A stretch of 64,000 nucleotides of DNA from Mucilaginibacter sp. OK098. GTDB taxonomy: Bacteria; Bacteroidota; Bacteroidia; Sphingobacteriales; Sphingobacteriaceae. The position numbers and the translations under genes were made by a program. Within the stretch, counting starts at the first letter, position 1. The number at the start of each line of letters is the position of its first letter. Shown here piece after piece: positions 7,948 through 16,987 of this stretch. The stretch spans positions 13,503 to 77,502 of the forward strand of contig NZ_FRCM01000006.1 of the NCBI RefSeq assembly GCF_900142915.1, in the 5' to 3' direction. The notes beneath the pieces are model-generated. The model did not search any database. It worked only from the letters and a program-made list of their open reading frames with translations, and was not told the origin of the DNA.

Positions 7948-8358
7948 TTAATTACTGGATGCCACCAACACAATTTTCGCATCAATCACGTCAGTAGGCT
8001 TAATAGGCGTTGTTCCGTTGGGTGCCTGCGCATAGATTGCTAAACTTCCCGGATTGTAAGTAAAGCTAAAAGATGTTCCTCCATAAACTTCGGGCAATTG
8101 CTCATACACCTCATCATTAGGATTTGAGTTTGGATAAGATATGGAAACTATTACGCCGCCAAAATGATTAAAATCAGTCCCTATCTCATCCATTTTTAAA
8201 GCTGCCGAATAAGATGTTCCGTCTGATGATAAAGTCCAATCCGAAGGATTTATTGTTCTAAAAACCGTTAGATTCGGATTAGGAGTAATATACTTTTTAG
8301 TACATGAAGATGCTGCCAATACTATAACGCAGCCGATGATAGATAAGATTCGTTTCAT
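7948..8358 (-). CDS. Small hypothetical lipoprotein
   Basis: This 136-residue protein has a short basic N-terminus, a hydrophobic segment and the lipobox LAASSC, so it is exported and lipidated at Cys19. The mature part is Ser/Thr/Asn/Pro-rich with predicted beta character and no motif that I recognise. It is monocistronic, convergent with fabI across a shared terminator and divergent from the next gene. A beta-sandwich envelope lipoprotein is the best description; no function is claimed. Confidence 0.75.
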   Translation of the reverse strand: MKRILSIIGCVIVLAASSCTKKYITPNPNLTVFRTINPSDWTLSSDGTSYSAALKMDEIGTDFNHFGGVIVSISYPNSNPNDEVYEQLPEVYGGTSFSFTYNPGSLAIYAQAPNGTTPIKPTDVIDAKIVLVASSN

Positions 8359-8502
8359 ATGTATGTTGTTTATTTATATACTAAGAACAACGTTTTTAAA
8401 AAAGGTTTAATATAAATTTTAACTTTTTTTTAAAATCCTGTTTATCAAGCAAAAATAAAACTCTTTTTTTGCTTAAACTAATTATTTAGTTAATTTTAAA
8501 GC

Positions 8503-9627
8503 ATGAGATGGTCATGTTTCCTTATTTTATTTTTATTACCCGTTACCTGTTTTGCGCAATATGTAATTACAGGTAAGGTTTTAAACAGTGCAGATAAAAC
8601 ACCTGTAGCCAATGCCAGTGTATTTTTAAATAATGCAGTGGCGGGAAGTAAAACGGATGACAAAGGCGCCTTTACAATAACAAATGTAAGATCAGGCCAG
8701 TATGACCTGGTGGTATCAAGCCTTGGCTTTGAAACTTCACATCAAAACATTATGATAAATGGCGATATCAGGCTAACCGATATTGGCCTGGCTCCCAAAA
8801 TAATGATGTTGCAGGAAGTGCACATTAAACCCAAAGGCGATTGGGCAAAAAATTATGAAAAGTTTAAGCAATGCTTTTTTGGCAATTCAGCCTATGCGCA
8901 GCAATGTAAAATATTAAATAAAAATTTGGAAGACTTGCTCGACCTTGACTACAATAGTAAAACCAGGGTGTTCACTGCCAGGTCGGCTGATTTTTTAGAA
9001 ATAGAGAATAAAGCTTTAGGCTATAAAATAAGATACCTGCTCCAGGAGCTTAAAAGTGATGGCATTGCTAATATTAATTATTACGAAGGTACAGCTGCGT
9101 TCGAGGAGCTTAAAGGTTCAACATCGCAAATTCGAAAATGGAAAAAGAACAGGTTGAGTGCTTATGAAGGCTCCAGTATGCATTTTTTGCGGTCGGTTAT
9201 TGCCAATAATTTTAACAATGAGGGGTTTAAAGTATTGCGATTGATAAGGAAACCTAACCCTGACTATAAAGGCTTCGGCGCTAAATACAACCAAACCCTG
9301 GTTAATACCCCGATGGATGTGAGAGATTTTGTAAAGGTTACCGATGTTACGGGAGAATATGCTTTAAGTTTCAGTGACTGCCTTTACGTAATGTATGACA
9401 AAAAAAGAGCTCATATAAGTGATAAGGATTCGAAAAACTTATTGCTCAGTCCCGATTTTATGGACGATCCGTTAACCACTACCCTGATTTTTAATGAACA
9501 GAATGCTTTTTTTGATAATAACGGGATAATAATAAACCCTTTAAGCCTTCTTTTTGATGGCAACTGGGGCCGCAGGTTAATAGCTGAACTTTTACCGGTT
9601 GATTATGTGCTGGGGAATGGTGATTAG
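8503..9627 (+). CDS. Exported protein with N-terminal carboxypeptidase-regulatory-like domain
   Basis: The 374 residues begin with a Sec signal peptide ending near AQ (residue 19), followed by a CarboxypepD_reg-like beta domain (about 20-105: ITGKVLNSADKTPVANASVF ... GAFTITNVRSGQYDLVV). This domain is the one that precedes many Bacteroidota TonB receptors. Here no plug or barrel follows. The remaining 260 residues are a mixed alpha/beta domain of unknown function, often found in proteins of this architecture. A periplasmic or outer-membrane-associated role is inferred. The stop codon lies at the edge of a dispersed repeat. Confidence 0.8.
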   Translation: MRWSCFLILFLLPVTCFAQYVITGKVLNSADKTPVANASVFLNNAVAGSKTDDKGAFTITNVRSGQYDLVVSSLGFETSHQNIMINGDIRLTDIGLAPKIMMLQEVHIKPKGDWAKNYEKFKQCFFGNSAYAQQCKILNKNLEDLLDLDYNSKTRVFTARSADFLEIENKALGYKIRYLLQELKSDGIANINYYEGTAAFEELKGSTSQIRKWKKNRLSAYEGSSMHFLRSVIANNFNNEGFKVLRLIRKPNPDYKGFGAKYNQTLVNTPMDVRDFVKVTDVTGEYALSFSDCLYVMYDKKRAHISDKDSKNLLLSPDFMDDPLTTTLIFNEQNAFFDNNGIIINPLSLLFDGNWGRRLIAELLPVDYVLGNGD

Positions 9628-9632
9628 AAACC

Positions 9633-9682
9633 AGAGATTGGAGGTCAGAGATTAGTTGCGTCGTGGCCTAATCTCTGATCTC
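9633..9682. terminator. Repeat copy 2 forming a hairpin between convergent genes
   Basis: The agagattggaggtcagagatt repeat unit is followed by its inverse. The arms gaggtcagagattag (9641-9655) and ctaatctctgatctc (9668-9682) pair at 14 of 15 positions. The hairpin sits between the convergent genes ending at 9627 and 9690, so it may act as a terminator for both. There is no T-run. Confidence 0.5.
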
Positions 9683-9689
9683 GAAATAC

Positions 9690-12404
9690 TTACTCAACTT
9701 TATATTTAAACACTTGTCTGCCTAAATTGCCATCACTGTCAATACCTTCTACAACTACACGATAGATTCCTTTGCCATCAGCATTAAAATAACTGAACGA
9801 AGCTTTACCGCTCTTATTTGTAATAAAGTTGGGGTTCCAATAGATAGTGCTGCGCAGATCAGGTAATTGTTTATCTGTTTTAGGATTATCATGCTGCGGC
9901 GAATAAAAGTCACGTACTTTATAATATCCTTTAGGCGTATAAGTAATAACACCCGGAGCATAACGCTCATAGGAGGTCATTGCATCCCTGCCCCTTTTGC
10001 TTGTTATTAACAAGATCCCATTTGCGCCGCGGCTTCCGTAAATGGCTGTATGTGACGGTCCCAGCAAAACCTCAACGCTTTGAATGTTATTTGGGTTTAT
10101 ATCGCTAAAAAGATCATTGTCAATAAAGTTACCATCAAGTACTATAGCCATTGCCGCATTTGCGCGATTATTATAAGGTATATTATTACGAAAGGTGACG
10201 CCAGCAATAAGACCCTGTAAGCAGTTGGTAAGAAAACCACCGCAGTTTCCCAGCCTGTCAGCAGTAACAACATCGTCTGCATTCCCCGGCCCGTTTAAAT
10301 TTTCCGAGTACGGTATCATGTACTTTCTTGCCTTAACTACTACTTCCTTTAATATGATAGGCCGTTTTACTATACCGGCTTTTAGCTCACTATCATACAA
10401 AGCCTTACTGCTTTGTAAATATTGCGACAAGCCATCATTAATGTTTACCTGCATATCAGCTGCATTTTTGTTAGGCCCTACCGCTTGAGGAATAATATTG
10501 TCAAGATCTATTTGTACATTTTTGCGGTCTTTGGCCGATCGCGCCTGGATCAGAAACTTTGTACTGTCTTTAAATACCAACCCGTTAAAGGAAAATGCGC
10601 CCGAATTATCAGCAACAGTATCTCTAAAAAAGAAACCACCCTTATTGCTTAGTATTTTAACGCCCCCATTAGGCAAGGGTTTACCACCCATTGTTTTTAT
10701 ATGCCCAACTATGCTTAATGATTTTTCGGCGGGGTAGGCATCCTGCGGGATACTGTTATTCAACAGCTGTTTCCATTCAAATCTCCGGTATCCCTGGGTA
10801 AGCATCAGTACGTCCAGGTCAGCCTGTGTTGTTTCGTTGATATTTGTAAAGTAATAATTAGGCTTTTCTACGTAACCTTTAAGATCCGAGGTAAGGAGCA
10901 GGTTTGATAAGATAGTACTTTCTGAAATTTCATCAACCGACACATTTGATTCGTTTGTTACCGATACAGAAAAACTTCCTGTAACCGGCTTATCCTCTTT
11001 GTCTTTTGCATTAACTTCAATTTTTATTTTCTGCCTGGGCGAATAGCTTTCCTTTTCGGATGTTACATTTAATTTAAGCTGATCTGGATTTGAAACAAAT
11101 ACTACGCGCTCATTTAACGGTTCACCGGTTGGGGAAAACAAGGTAAACTGAACAATTCCCGAAGGAAATTTACTTTTAGGGATATGTGCCATAAATGGTT
11201 TGCCGGCTTCGCTTTTTCCGGCATAGCAAATAACACCGTTAACATGAGCTATTACACTCATTGGCCCGGTTTGAACCGTGGTTGAAGCTATCGGCCCCGG
11301 TAAAACCCTTAAACTAAAATGGGAAGGTCCGGCGTTCGAAACAATTAAAGAATAACCCTGTTCGGTTGCTTTTGGCAGCTCAACAGTATTTTCCGAACCA
11401 TCCGCATAAGTAAGCTTTGCTTTGTAGGTTTTATTACTTTCGGGCGTCAGGCTAAACACTCCCATGCCCAAATGCGTGGTAATAATTTCTGCCACCTGGT
11501 TATTCTGATCATCAGTAACCACACCTTTTACAACTGCCCCGAGGCCATCGGAGCCTATAGCTTTAAATGCTATTTTTGAAGGATTTCCCGTTACCAGGTT
11601 ACCACCTTCAGGAAAAAACTGTACATCCACTTTATCTGAGGTCGCCTTTATTACAATTGATTTGATAACTGATTCTTTATCATCAACTTTTAAAGTGGTA
11701 ATAATGCGGCCGGATTTTAATAGACCCGCTGAGATATTAGCAAAGCTGATATTAAGGTTTCCCTTGTCATCAGTTTGGCCTTTGCCCTTACCTATCGTTT
11801 TAGCGCCTGCTATCACTTCATAGCTTACCGGTTTACCGGTGTAAGGCTTGCCATCAATATCACTGTAATTTATTGCTGCATTTATTTTTTGCTGTCCGTT
11901 TTGGGTGCTGAAGCTATAATTGGTTTTTGTAAATACGGCATTGTTTATTGCATTAACAACTGTTATAGTTTTATTAAAAAAATAATCCTCGCCGGCATTG
12001 CGCATCCAGTTGGTGTAAGCTCTAACACTATAATTACCTTCTTTAAGTGAATCTGGCAGTACAAAATCACCCCAACTTGTACCACTCTCTATCGGAAGCT
12101 TTATGCTTTTCTTAACTGAGTCGCGGTCATCAATCAAGTCTACATTCAGTACCCCGCTTAATGCCGATAGTTGATGCCTGCTGGCTATTACATCATATGC
12201 TTTAAACCAAATTGTATCTCCAATAGCGTAATAGGGTTTGTCAAATTGCAGGTAAACTTTTTCCAGTGGATGGTTAGAGAGCCACTCTTCTAATTGTGCA
12301 GCAATTTTAGCTATGGGGTCGTCGTCAATTTTGGTAAAACCCCATAAGGCTGTAACACTGATTATTAAAAGTAAACTCGCGATTATTTTCCTGTATTTTA
12401 TCAT
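9690..12404 (-). CDS. Macroglobulin (MG2-like) and TonB-plug domain surface protein
   Basis: This 904-residue protein has a signal peptide (about 1-25), then a region typical of alpha-2-macroglobulin MG domains: LEKVYLQFDKPYYAIGDTIWFK at about 45-68 and PEGGNLVTG further on. It continues with repeated beta-sandwich modules to about 600. A TonB-dependent-receptor plug-like segment lies at about 690-800 (GLIAGVTFRNN ... SVEVLLGPSHTAIYGSRGANGILLITSK). The 22-strand barrel is missing; the protein ends with one more beta domain. Such barrel-less MG2/plug proteins are frequent in Bacteroidota and usually unexplained. Outer-membrane or periplasmic surface work is inferred. It is the only gene in its unit, with a 176-bp gap to dcd upstream. 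Confidence 0.8.
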   Translation of the reverse strand: MIKYRKIIASLLLIISVTALWGFTKIDDDPIAKIAAQLEEWLSNHPLEKVYLQFDKPYYAIGDTIWFKAYDVIASRHQLSALSGVLNVDLIDDRDSVKKSIKLPIESGTSWGDFVLPDSLKEGNYSVRAYTNWMRNAGEDYFFNKTITVVNAINNAVFTKTNYSFSTQNGQQKINAAINYSDIDGKPYTGKPVSYEVIAGAKTIGKGKGQTDDKGNLNISFANISAGLLKSGRIITTLKVDDKESVIKSIVIKATSDKVDVQFFPEGGNLVTGNPSKIAFKAIGSDGLGAVVKGVVTDDQNNQVAEIITTHLGMGVFSLTPESNKTYKAKLTYADGSENTVELPKATEQGYSLIVSNAGPSHFSLRVLPGPIASTTVQTGPMSVIAHVNGVICYAGKSEAGKPFMAHIPKSKFPSGIVQFTLFSPTGEPLNERVVFVSNPDQLKLNVTSEKESYSPRQKIKIEVNAKDKEDKPVTGSFSVSVTNESNVSVDEISESTILSNLLLTSDLKGYVEKPNYYFTNINETTQADLDVLMLTQGYRRFEWKQLLNNSIPQDAYPAEKSLSIVGHIKTMGGKPLPNGGVKILSNKGGFFFRDTVADNSGAFSFNGLVFKDSTKFLIQARSAKDRKNVQIDLDNIIPQAVGPNKNAADMQVNINDGLSQYLQSSKALYDSELKAGIVKRPIILKEVVVKARKYMIPYSENLNGPGNADDVVTADRLGNCGGFLTNCLQGLIAGVTFRNNIPYNNRANAAMAIVLDGNFIDNDLFSDINPNNIQSVEVLLGPSHTAIYGSRGANGILLITSKRGRDAMTSYERYAPGVITYTPKGYYKVRDFYSPQHDNPKTDKQLPDLRSTIYWNPNFITNKSGKASFSYFNADGKGIYRVVVEGIDSDGNLGRQVFKYKVE

Positions 12405-12580
12405 GATAAGTGCTTGGAAATCTGAATCTAATAAATATACCTATCAAAAACATGCAACAAATCCGTTACAATACAGAGCGCACTGTCTATCAATACTTTG
12501 AACTAAACACTTAGTGCATATTAGCCCAGTGGACTATAATTGATGGCAGATAAATTTTGATGTAGTCTATTAGAAATTGA

Positions 12581-13117
12581 TTAAAACACATTCTTCCACA
12601 TCATGCTCTCCACCGGTTTGGTAGATGGGGTATTATATTTAGCGTTACCCTTGGTATTATAAAAGGTCTCTATTTCGCCCTCAACCACAAAATATATCAG
12701 CTGACCAATAGGCATACCCGGATAAATTTTAACGGGTTGGGTGCATGATATTTCCAATGTCCAGGTATTGCAAAACCCTACGTCGCCTTTGCCGGCAGTT
12801 GCATGGATATCAATCCCCAAACGGCCGGTGCTTGATTTGCCTTCCAAAAATGGCACATGGCGGTGGGTTTCAGTGTATTCAACAGTTACGCCCAGGTATA
12901 AAGTATTGGGTTGTAAAACAAAGCCATCCTTCGGAATTTCAAAATAGCTGATCTCATTGTGCAGCTTGGCATCCAGCACTCTATCCCGATAAGTGGCCAA
13001 ATATTTGCCCAAGTGCACATCATAGGAGTTCGTGCCAAGGCAATCGCGGTTAAAAGGCTCAATAATAATCTGTCCCTCTTCTATTTCTTCTAAAATTCGA
13101 ATATCTGATAATATCAT
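12581..13117 (-). CDS. dcd: dCTP deaminase
   Basis: This 178-residue trimeric dUTPase-fold enzyme converts dCTP to dUTP and feeds thymidylate synthesis. The start MILSDIRILEEIEEGQIIIEP and the substrate motif EGKSSTGRLGIDIHATAG are characteristic. The catalytic Glu is in TLEIS, and the C-terminal GNAKYNTPSTKP resembles the lid that closes over the nucleotide. Length is slightly under the E. coli enzyme. It is apparently single, with a TIR-bounded repeat (13211-13315) just upstream. The product dUTP would be processed by the dUTPase encoded at 63383-63814. Bifunctional dCTP deaminase/dUTPase activity cannot be excluded. Confidence 0.92.
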   Translation of the reverse strand: MILSDIRILEEIEEGQIIIEPFNRDCLGTNSYDVHLGKYLATYRDRVLDAKLHNEISYFEIPKDGFVLQPNTLYLGVTVEYTETHRHVPFLEGKSSTGRLGIDIHATAGKGDVGFCNTWTLEISCTQPVKIYPGMPIGQLIYFVVEGEIETFYNTKGNAKYNTPSTKPVESMMWKNVF

Positions 13118-13210
13118 AACGCCCTGTAACGAGGGGCTAAATTATAACTAATTGCCCGGCATGGCAATGCTATGTTACCAACAATTGTTTTAGGAAAGAT
13201 GTGGAAAGTT

Positions 13211-13315
13211 TTGAACCATGATTTGCTTGATTAAAAGATTTAGGGATTGTTTCCTGGCGATAATTATTATGCATAAAATCGTCATGATTAGTAAATCAGG
13301 CAAATCATGGTTCAG
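13211..13315. repeat. 105-bp element with 22-bp terminal inverted repeats, copy 1
   Basis: The left end ttgaaccatgatttgcttga and the right end tcaggcaaatcatggttcag are inverse copies (20 of 22 positions over the full arms). A second, more diverged element with the same ends lies at 44067-44196. It has no coding capacity. Confidence 0.75.
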
Positions 13316-13345
13316 ACAAATAATCAGCTTCATCAAAAAATCAAC

Positions 13346-14539
13346 TTAATCAGCAGTTATCTCCCTTACCACCACTTCACCGCTAACCTTATGTTTAAGG
13401 ATCAGCTTATGCTCTCCTGACGGCAGGATCTCTTTTTTTATCAGGTAATAATTTTCATCATACGATGTTGTGGCCGGCCCGCTATCTTCTTCAGTGTTGC
13501 CGCGCCAGCCTTCTATTTGTACCGGCTCCCATCTGCCTGATTTTGCAGAAATATAAGCAGCATCTATTATCGCATTTACAATGTAGCCATCATAAAATGA
13601 TTCCAGCGGTTCAGTTTTGTTTTCAATGGCATTAAACATATCGGTAAACATGTTGGTATAACCCAGCTCATGCACTTCATCTCCCACAGGGAACAACCAT
13701 CCGCTGTTACTTTCGGCCTTTTCAGCCACATAGCCACCTTTACCGGTACTAAACATCTCAAAACCGGTTCGTAAAAAACTATTGAGCCAAATGGTGCCTT
13801 CTGTCCCCATTACTTCATCGCGCAAATCCATCCCACCTCTAAAACACCAGCTCACCTCAAACTGTCCCATTGAGCCATTGGCGTATTTTATAAGGCCTAT
13901 AGCACTGTCTTCAGCTTGTATAGGATGTACCTGGGTTGCCGTCCAGCACATTACCTCGACAGGCCTGATCTCTTTACCAATAAAATTGCGAGCTATCTCA
14001 ATACAATGGCAGCCAAGGTCGACCATTGCACCACCGCCCGATTGTTCACTATCCCAAAACCAATCACTATGCGGACCAGGGTGCGCCTCACGCGACTTGG
14101 CCCATAAAACCTTACCAATACTGCCATCTTTTACCGACTTCATCGACTTTAAAAACTTTGGCGTATAACACAAATCTTCCAGGTATCCGCCCATTATGCC
14201 AGCTTCTTCAACCAGATCCAGCATCCGCTTTGCCTCGGCAGCAGTACGGCCCAGGGGTTTGGTGCAAAGCACATGCTTTTTAGCTTTGGCACAGGCCGCA
14301 ACAGCAGCTTCATGCAGGTTATTAGGTAATGATATAATAACTACATCCACATCATCACGACTGCATACTTCATCCATATCAGCGCTAAAAAAGGACAGCT
14401 TATAATCCTCCGCGAATTTTTTTGCTTTATCAATATTGCGGGAATAAACACTTATCAATGTGTCTTTTCCACGTTGCGCTACCAATGAGTCTGCATAAAA
14501 ACGGGCAATAAAACCCGAACCAAGCATGGCAATGTTCAT
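13346..14539 (-). CDS. Gfo/Idh/MocA family NAD(P)-dependent oxidoreductase
   Basis: The 397 residues start with a Rossmann nucleotide-binding motif (MNIAMLGSGFIARFYADS). The family's EKP dinucleotide/catalytic motif appears as C-T-K-P-L (near residue 95), so the lysine is kept but the glutamate is Thr. Then comes the C-terminal alpha/beta dimer domain with GGGAMVDLGCHCIEIARNFIG. These enzymes oxidise or reduce sugars, inositols and related polyols; the substrate is not readable here. It follows the PhyH-type dioxygenase gene on the same strand after 138 bp, so the two may act in one catabolic or tailoring route. Confidence 0.85.
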   Translation of the reverse strand: MNIAMLGSGFIARFYADSLVAQRGKDTLISVYSRNIDKAKKFAEDYKLSFFSADMDEVCSRDDVDVVIISLPNNLHEAAVAACAKAKKHVLCTKPLGRTAAEAKRMLDLVEEAGIMGGYLEDLCYTPKFLKSMKSVKDGSIGKVLWAKSREAHPGPHSDWFWDSEQSGGGAMVDLGCHCIEIARNFIGKEIRPVEVMCWTATQVHPIQAEDSAIGLIKYANGSMGQFEVSWCFRGGMDLRDEVMGTEGTIWLNSFLRTGFEMFSTGKGGYVAEKAESNSGWLFPVGDEVHELGYTNMFTDMFNAIENKTEPLESFYDGYIVNAIIDAAYISAKSGRWEPVQIEGWRGNTEEDSGPATTSYDENYYLIKKEILPSGEHKLILKHKVSGEVVVREITAD

Positions 14540-14677
14540 ATTTTGGGGTTAGTTACGGTTGTAAATGTTGTAGTTGTTCCAAAGGTTGAAAACTCTAAAA
14601 TCATTCTTTATTTTCAAACTATCAATCAATTTTTCAATTTTTTCATCTTCAAATTTTCAAATCAACATATCTTCAAA

Positions 14678-15523
14678 TCAAACACTCTCCCAGCCTGTTT
14701 CCTTTAAGGCAGGGTCATTTTCTTTCTTTAAAAAATCGGCGTTTGATAATGATTCTGGCTCCCACTCTAGTATAGCTTCATCCGGCACTACATTAACCGG
14801 GACTTTGTATGAAGCAGATGTTTCGTTATAGGCCAGGTTTGATTGCAGGTTATAACAGGAAATAACCGACCATCGGGGACGGCCAGATAGGTTAGCTTCT
14901 GATCTGTGGAGCAAATTGCTGTGAAAAACAAGCGCATCACCTGGTTCTAATTCAACATAAACCAGGTCCATTGTTTTTAAGGCATTGTTAACCATCTGCA
15001 TATCGGCACCCACCTGTTCGCCTGCAAACCCGTGGTTTACCCGGCCCAATTTGTGTGAGCCTTTTATCACCTGCAGGCAACCGTTTTGCTTATTGGCTTC
15101 GGTTAAAGCCACCATTACGCTTATCAATTCATCAGGGAACATAAACTGGTTTTTATACCAATAACCATAATCCTGGTGCCACTCCCATGCGCCGCCAACT
15201 TTTGGCTCTTTTTGCATCAGCTTTGAATGGAAATGACATACGGGGGCCTTATCGCCAAGTAATTGTTTTACAACGCTTACCATCCTTTGACTGCGGGTTA
15301 AATAGCCAAAAACGTCATTACCAGGGGTAAACCATAAAGAAAGCTTTGTTTTTTTACCGGATTGATCATTAAGATCAAGCGCGTTATTGCGCATGGCATT
15401 ATCATCCAGGGCAGTATGATATAATTTATCAGTTTCGGCAGGCGAACAAAAACTTTTAATAATTATGTAACCATCGCGGTTATATCGCTCAACCTGTTGA
15501 GGCGTAAGTTTTTCGGTTGGCAT
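14678..15523 (-). CDS. Phytanoyl-CoA dioxygenase (PhyH) family Fe(II)/2-oxoglutarate oxygenase
   Basis: This 281-residue double-stranded beta-helix enzyme has the metal triad His116 and Asp118 (WEWHQDYG) and the distal His206 (HSNLLHRSEAN). Arg215 or Arg217 (SGRPRW) is the probable 2-oxoglutarate anchor. The family hydroxylates varied small molecules using O2 and 2-oxoglutarate; the substrate is unknown. It is the upstream member of a pair with the Gfo/Idh/MocA oxidoreductase. That pairing suggests hydroxylation and oxidation of the same carbohydrate-like or lipid-like compound, which is inference. The 5' side is divergent from the phosphopantetheinyl transferase gene. Confidence 0.85.
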   Translation of the reverse strand: MPTEKLTPQQVERYNRDGYIIIKSFCSPAETDKLYHTALDDNAMRNNALDLNDQSGKKTKLSLWFTPGNDVFGYLTRSQRMVSVVKQLLGDKAPVCHFHSKLMQKEPKVGGAWEWHQDYGYWYKNQFMFPDELISVMVALTEANKQNGCLQVIKGSHKLGRVNHGFAGEQVGADMQMVNNALKTMDLVYVELEPGDALVFHSNLLHRSEANLSGRPRWSVISCYNLQSNLAYNETSASYKVPVNVVPDEAILEWEPESLSNADFLKKENDPALKETGWESV

Positions 15524-15589
15524 GATGTAATTTTTTATTGATTGAGTTTATAATTGATAAAAAGCAATACAATTTAGCGTTATTTGATA

Positions 15590-15597
15590 TAAGTTTG
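15590..15597 (+). promoter_or_regulatory. Candidate Bacteroidota -7 element (TAAGTTTG)
   Basis: This is an exact match to TAnnTTTG, placed 26 bp before the phosphopantetheinyl transferase ATG. No clear -33 TTG was seen at the usual distance, so the call is tentative. Confidence 0.35.
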
Positions 15598-15622
15598 TCA
15601 TCCTTTTTGCAATTTTACTTTT

Positions 15623-16258
15623 ATGGCTATAGCATACAGACAGCAGGTTGACGACGATACAGAATTTGCGATCTGGAAAATTGAGGAAGAAGCTGACGAG
15701 TTATACAGCCAACTCCGTTTAGACGAACAGGAACAAGCACATTATGAAAGCCTTAAAGTTGGCAAACGTAACCTGCATTGGCTTGGTACGCGTGTTTTGC
15801 TGCGTAAAATGCTGCACACCGATGAGTATATTGATTGTAAGGTAGACTCACATGGCAAACCTTATTTGGTAAATCTCCCCTATCATATTTCTCTGAGCCA
15901 CTCTTTTGATTATGCTGCCGTAATGATCAGCAAACATCCCGTAGGCATTGATATTGAGCAGGTAAAGGAAAAAGTTGAACGCATTTCCCACAAGTTTATG
16001 CGAAAGGAGGAACTGGAATTTATTAGCGAAGCAGATAAAATACAGCAGCTTTATGTTTGCTGGTGTGCAAAAGAAGCCGTTTATAAATGCTTTGGCCAAA
16101 AAGAGGTGTCATTTGCCGATAATATTTTATTGGAACCGTTTAATTTCGAAGGGCATGGCTGGGTAGATGCACGGCTGCTTAAAGGCGATATTGACATTAA
16201 ATATGAGGTTGGCTACCTGCAATACCAGGACTATATGGTTGGATACGTAAAGGGATAA
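15623..16258 (+). CDS. 4'-phosphopantetheinyl transferase superfamily protein
   Basis: This 211-residue Sfp/Gsp-type enzyme transfers phosphopantetheine from CoA to the serine of acyl or peptidyl carrier proteins. The Mg/CoA-binding motif V-G-I-D-I-E is at residues 107-112, and W-C-A-K-E-A-V-Y-K is at 147-155, both diagnostic. An SLSHS motif for substrate binding lies just upstream, near residue 93. It is the first gene of a tight unit: lipB starts 3 bp after its stop, and a lipoprotein gene overlaps lipB. Being next to lipB (another carrier-protein enzyme) suggests that it serves the primary acyl carrier protein, but a secondary-metabolite role is possible. Confidence 0.88.
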   Translation: MAIAYRQQVDDDTEFAIWKIEEEADELYSQLRLDEQEQAHYESLKVGKRNLHWLGTRVLLRKMLHTDEYIDCKVDSHGKPYLVNLPYHISLSHSFDYAAVMISKHPVGIDIEQVKEKVERISHKFMRKEELEFISEADKIQQLYVCWCAKEAVYKCFGQKEVSFADNILLEPFNFEGHGWVDARLLKGDIDIKYEVGYLQYQDYMVGYVKG

Positions 16259-16261
16259 AAG

Positions 16262-16987
16262 ATGAAGAACAAACAAGTATTTTTTCAGGACTGGGGACTC
16301 ATTGATTATAAAGAGGCCTGGGATAAACAGGAAAGGTTGTTTGCCGATACAGTTAACCTTAAAATCCAGATCCGCAACCGCGAAGTAGCTGCGGGAGTTG
16401 AGGAAGAAGATGATACGCAAACCCCAAACTATCTTGTTTTCTGCGAACATCCGCATGTTTATACTTTAGGCAAAAGCGGAAAGCCCGAACATTTGCTTTT
16501 GGATGAACAGGCACTAAAAGAAAAACAAGCGGCTTATTACTCCATTAACCGCGGCGGTGATATTACTTATCATGGACCGGGGCAAATTGTTTCATATCCT
16601 ATATTAGACCTGGATAACTTTTTTACGGATATCCACCTGTACCTGCGTACCCTTGAAGAAGCGGTAATACTTACCTTGGCCGATTATGGTTTAAAAGCAG
16701 GCCGGTACCCGGGTTATACGGGCGTTTGGTTTGATGCCGACAATGAAAATGCCCGTAAGATCTGTGCTCTTGGTGTGCGCTGCAGCCGTTGGGTAACTAT
16801 GCATGGCCTTGCTTTTAACGTAAATACCAACCTTGCTTATTTTAAAAACATTGTGCCTTGCGGCATTGATGATAAAGATGTAACCAGCATGCAACGGGAA
16901 CTTGGGCATGAAGTTGATATTAATGAAGTAAAAAGAATCTTAAAACATCATATTTCCGTATTGTTTAATATGGAGATGATGTTATGA
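16262..16987 (+). CDS. lipB: Octanoyltransferase LipB (lipoate biosynthesis)
   Basis: This 241-residue enzyme moves octanoyl from octanoyl-ACP to lipoyl-domain lysines, the first step of lipoate synthesis. The family motif RGGDITYHGPGQ is at residues 97-108. The catalytic Lys166 lies in RKICALGV, followed by VTMHGLAFNV. The catalytic Cys200 is in VPCGI and is followed by VTS. A 15-residue acidic insertion near residue 45 is unusual but lies before the core. The gene lies 3 bp after the phosphopantetheinyl transferase and overlaps the next gene by 4 bp (ATGA), so all three are probably co-transcribed. Confidence 0.95.
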   Translation: MKNKQVFFQDWGLIDYKEAWDKQERLFADTVNLKIQIRNREVAAGVEEEDDTQTPNYLVFCEHPHVYTLGKSGKPEHLLLDEQALKEKQAAYYSINRGGDITYHGPGQIVSYPILDLDNFFTDIHLYLRTLEEAVILTLADYGLKAGRYPGYTGVWFDADNENARKICALGVRCSRWVTMHGLAFNVNTNLAYFKNIVPCGIDDKDVTSMQRELGHEVDINEVKRILKHHISVLFNMEMML

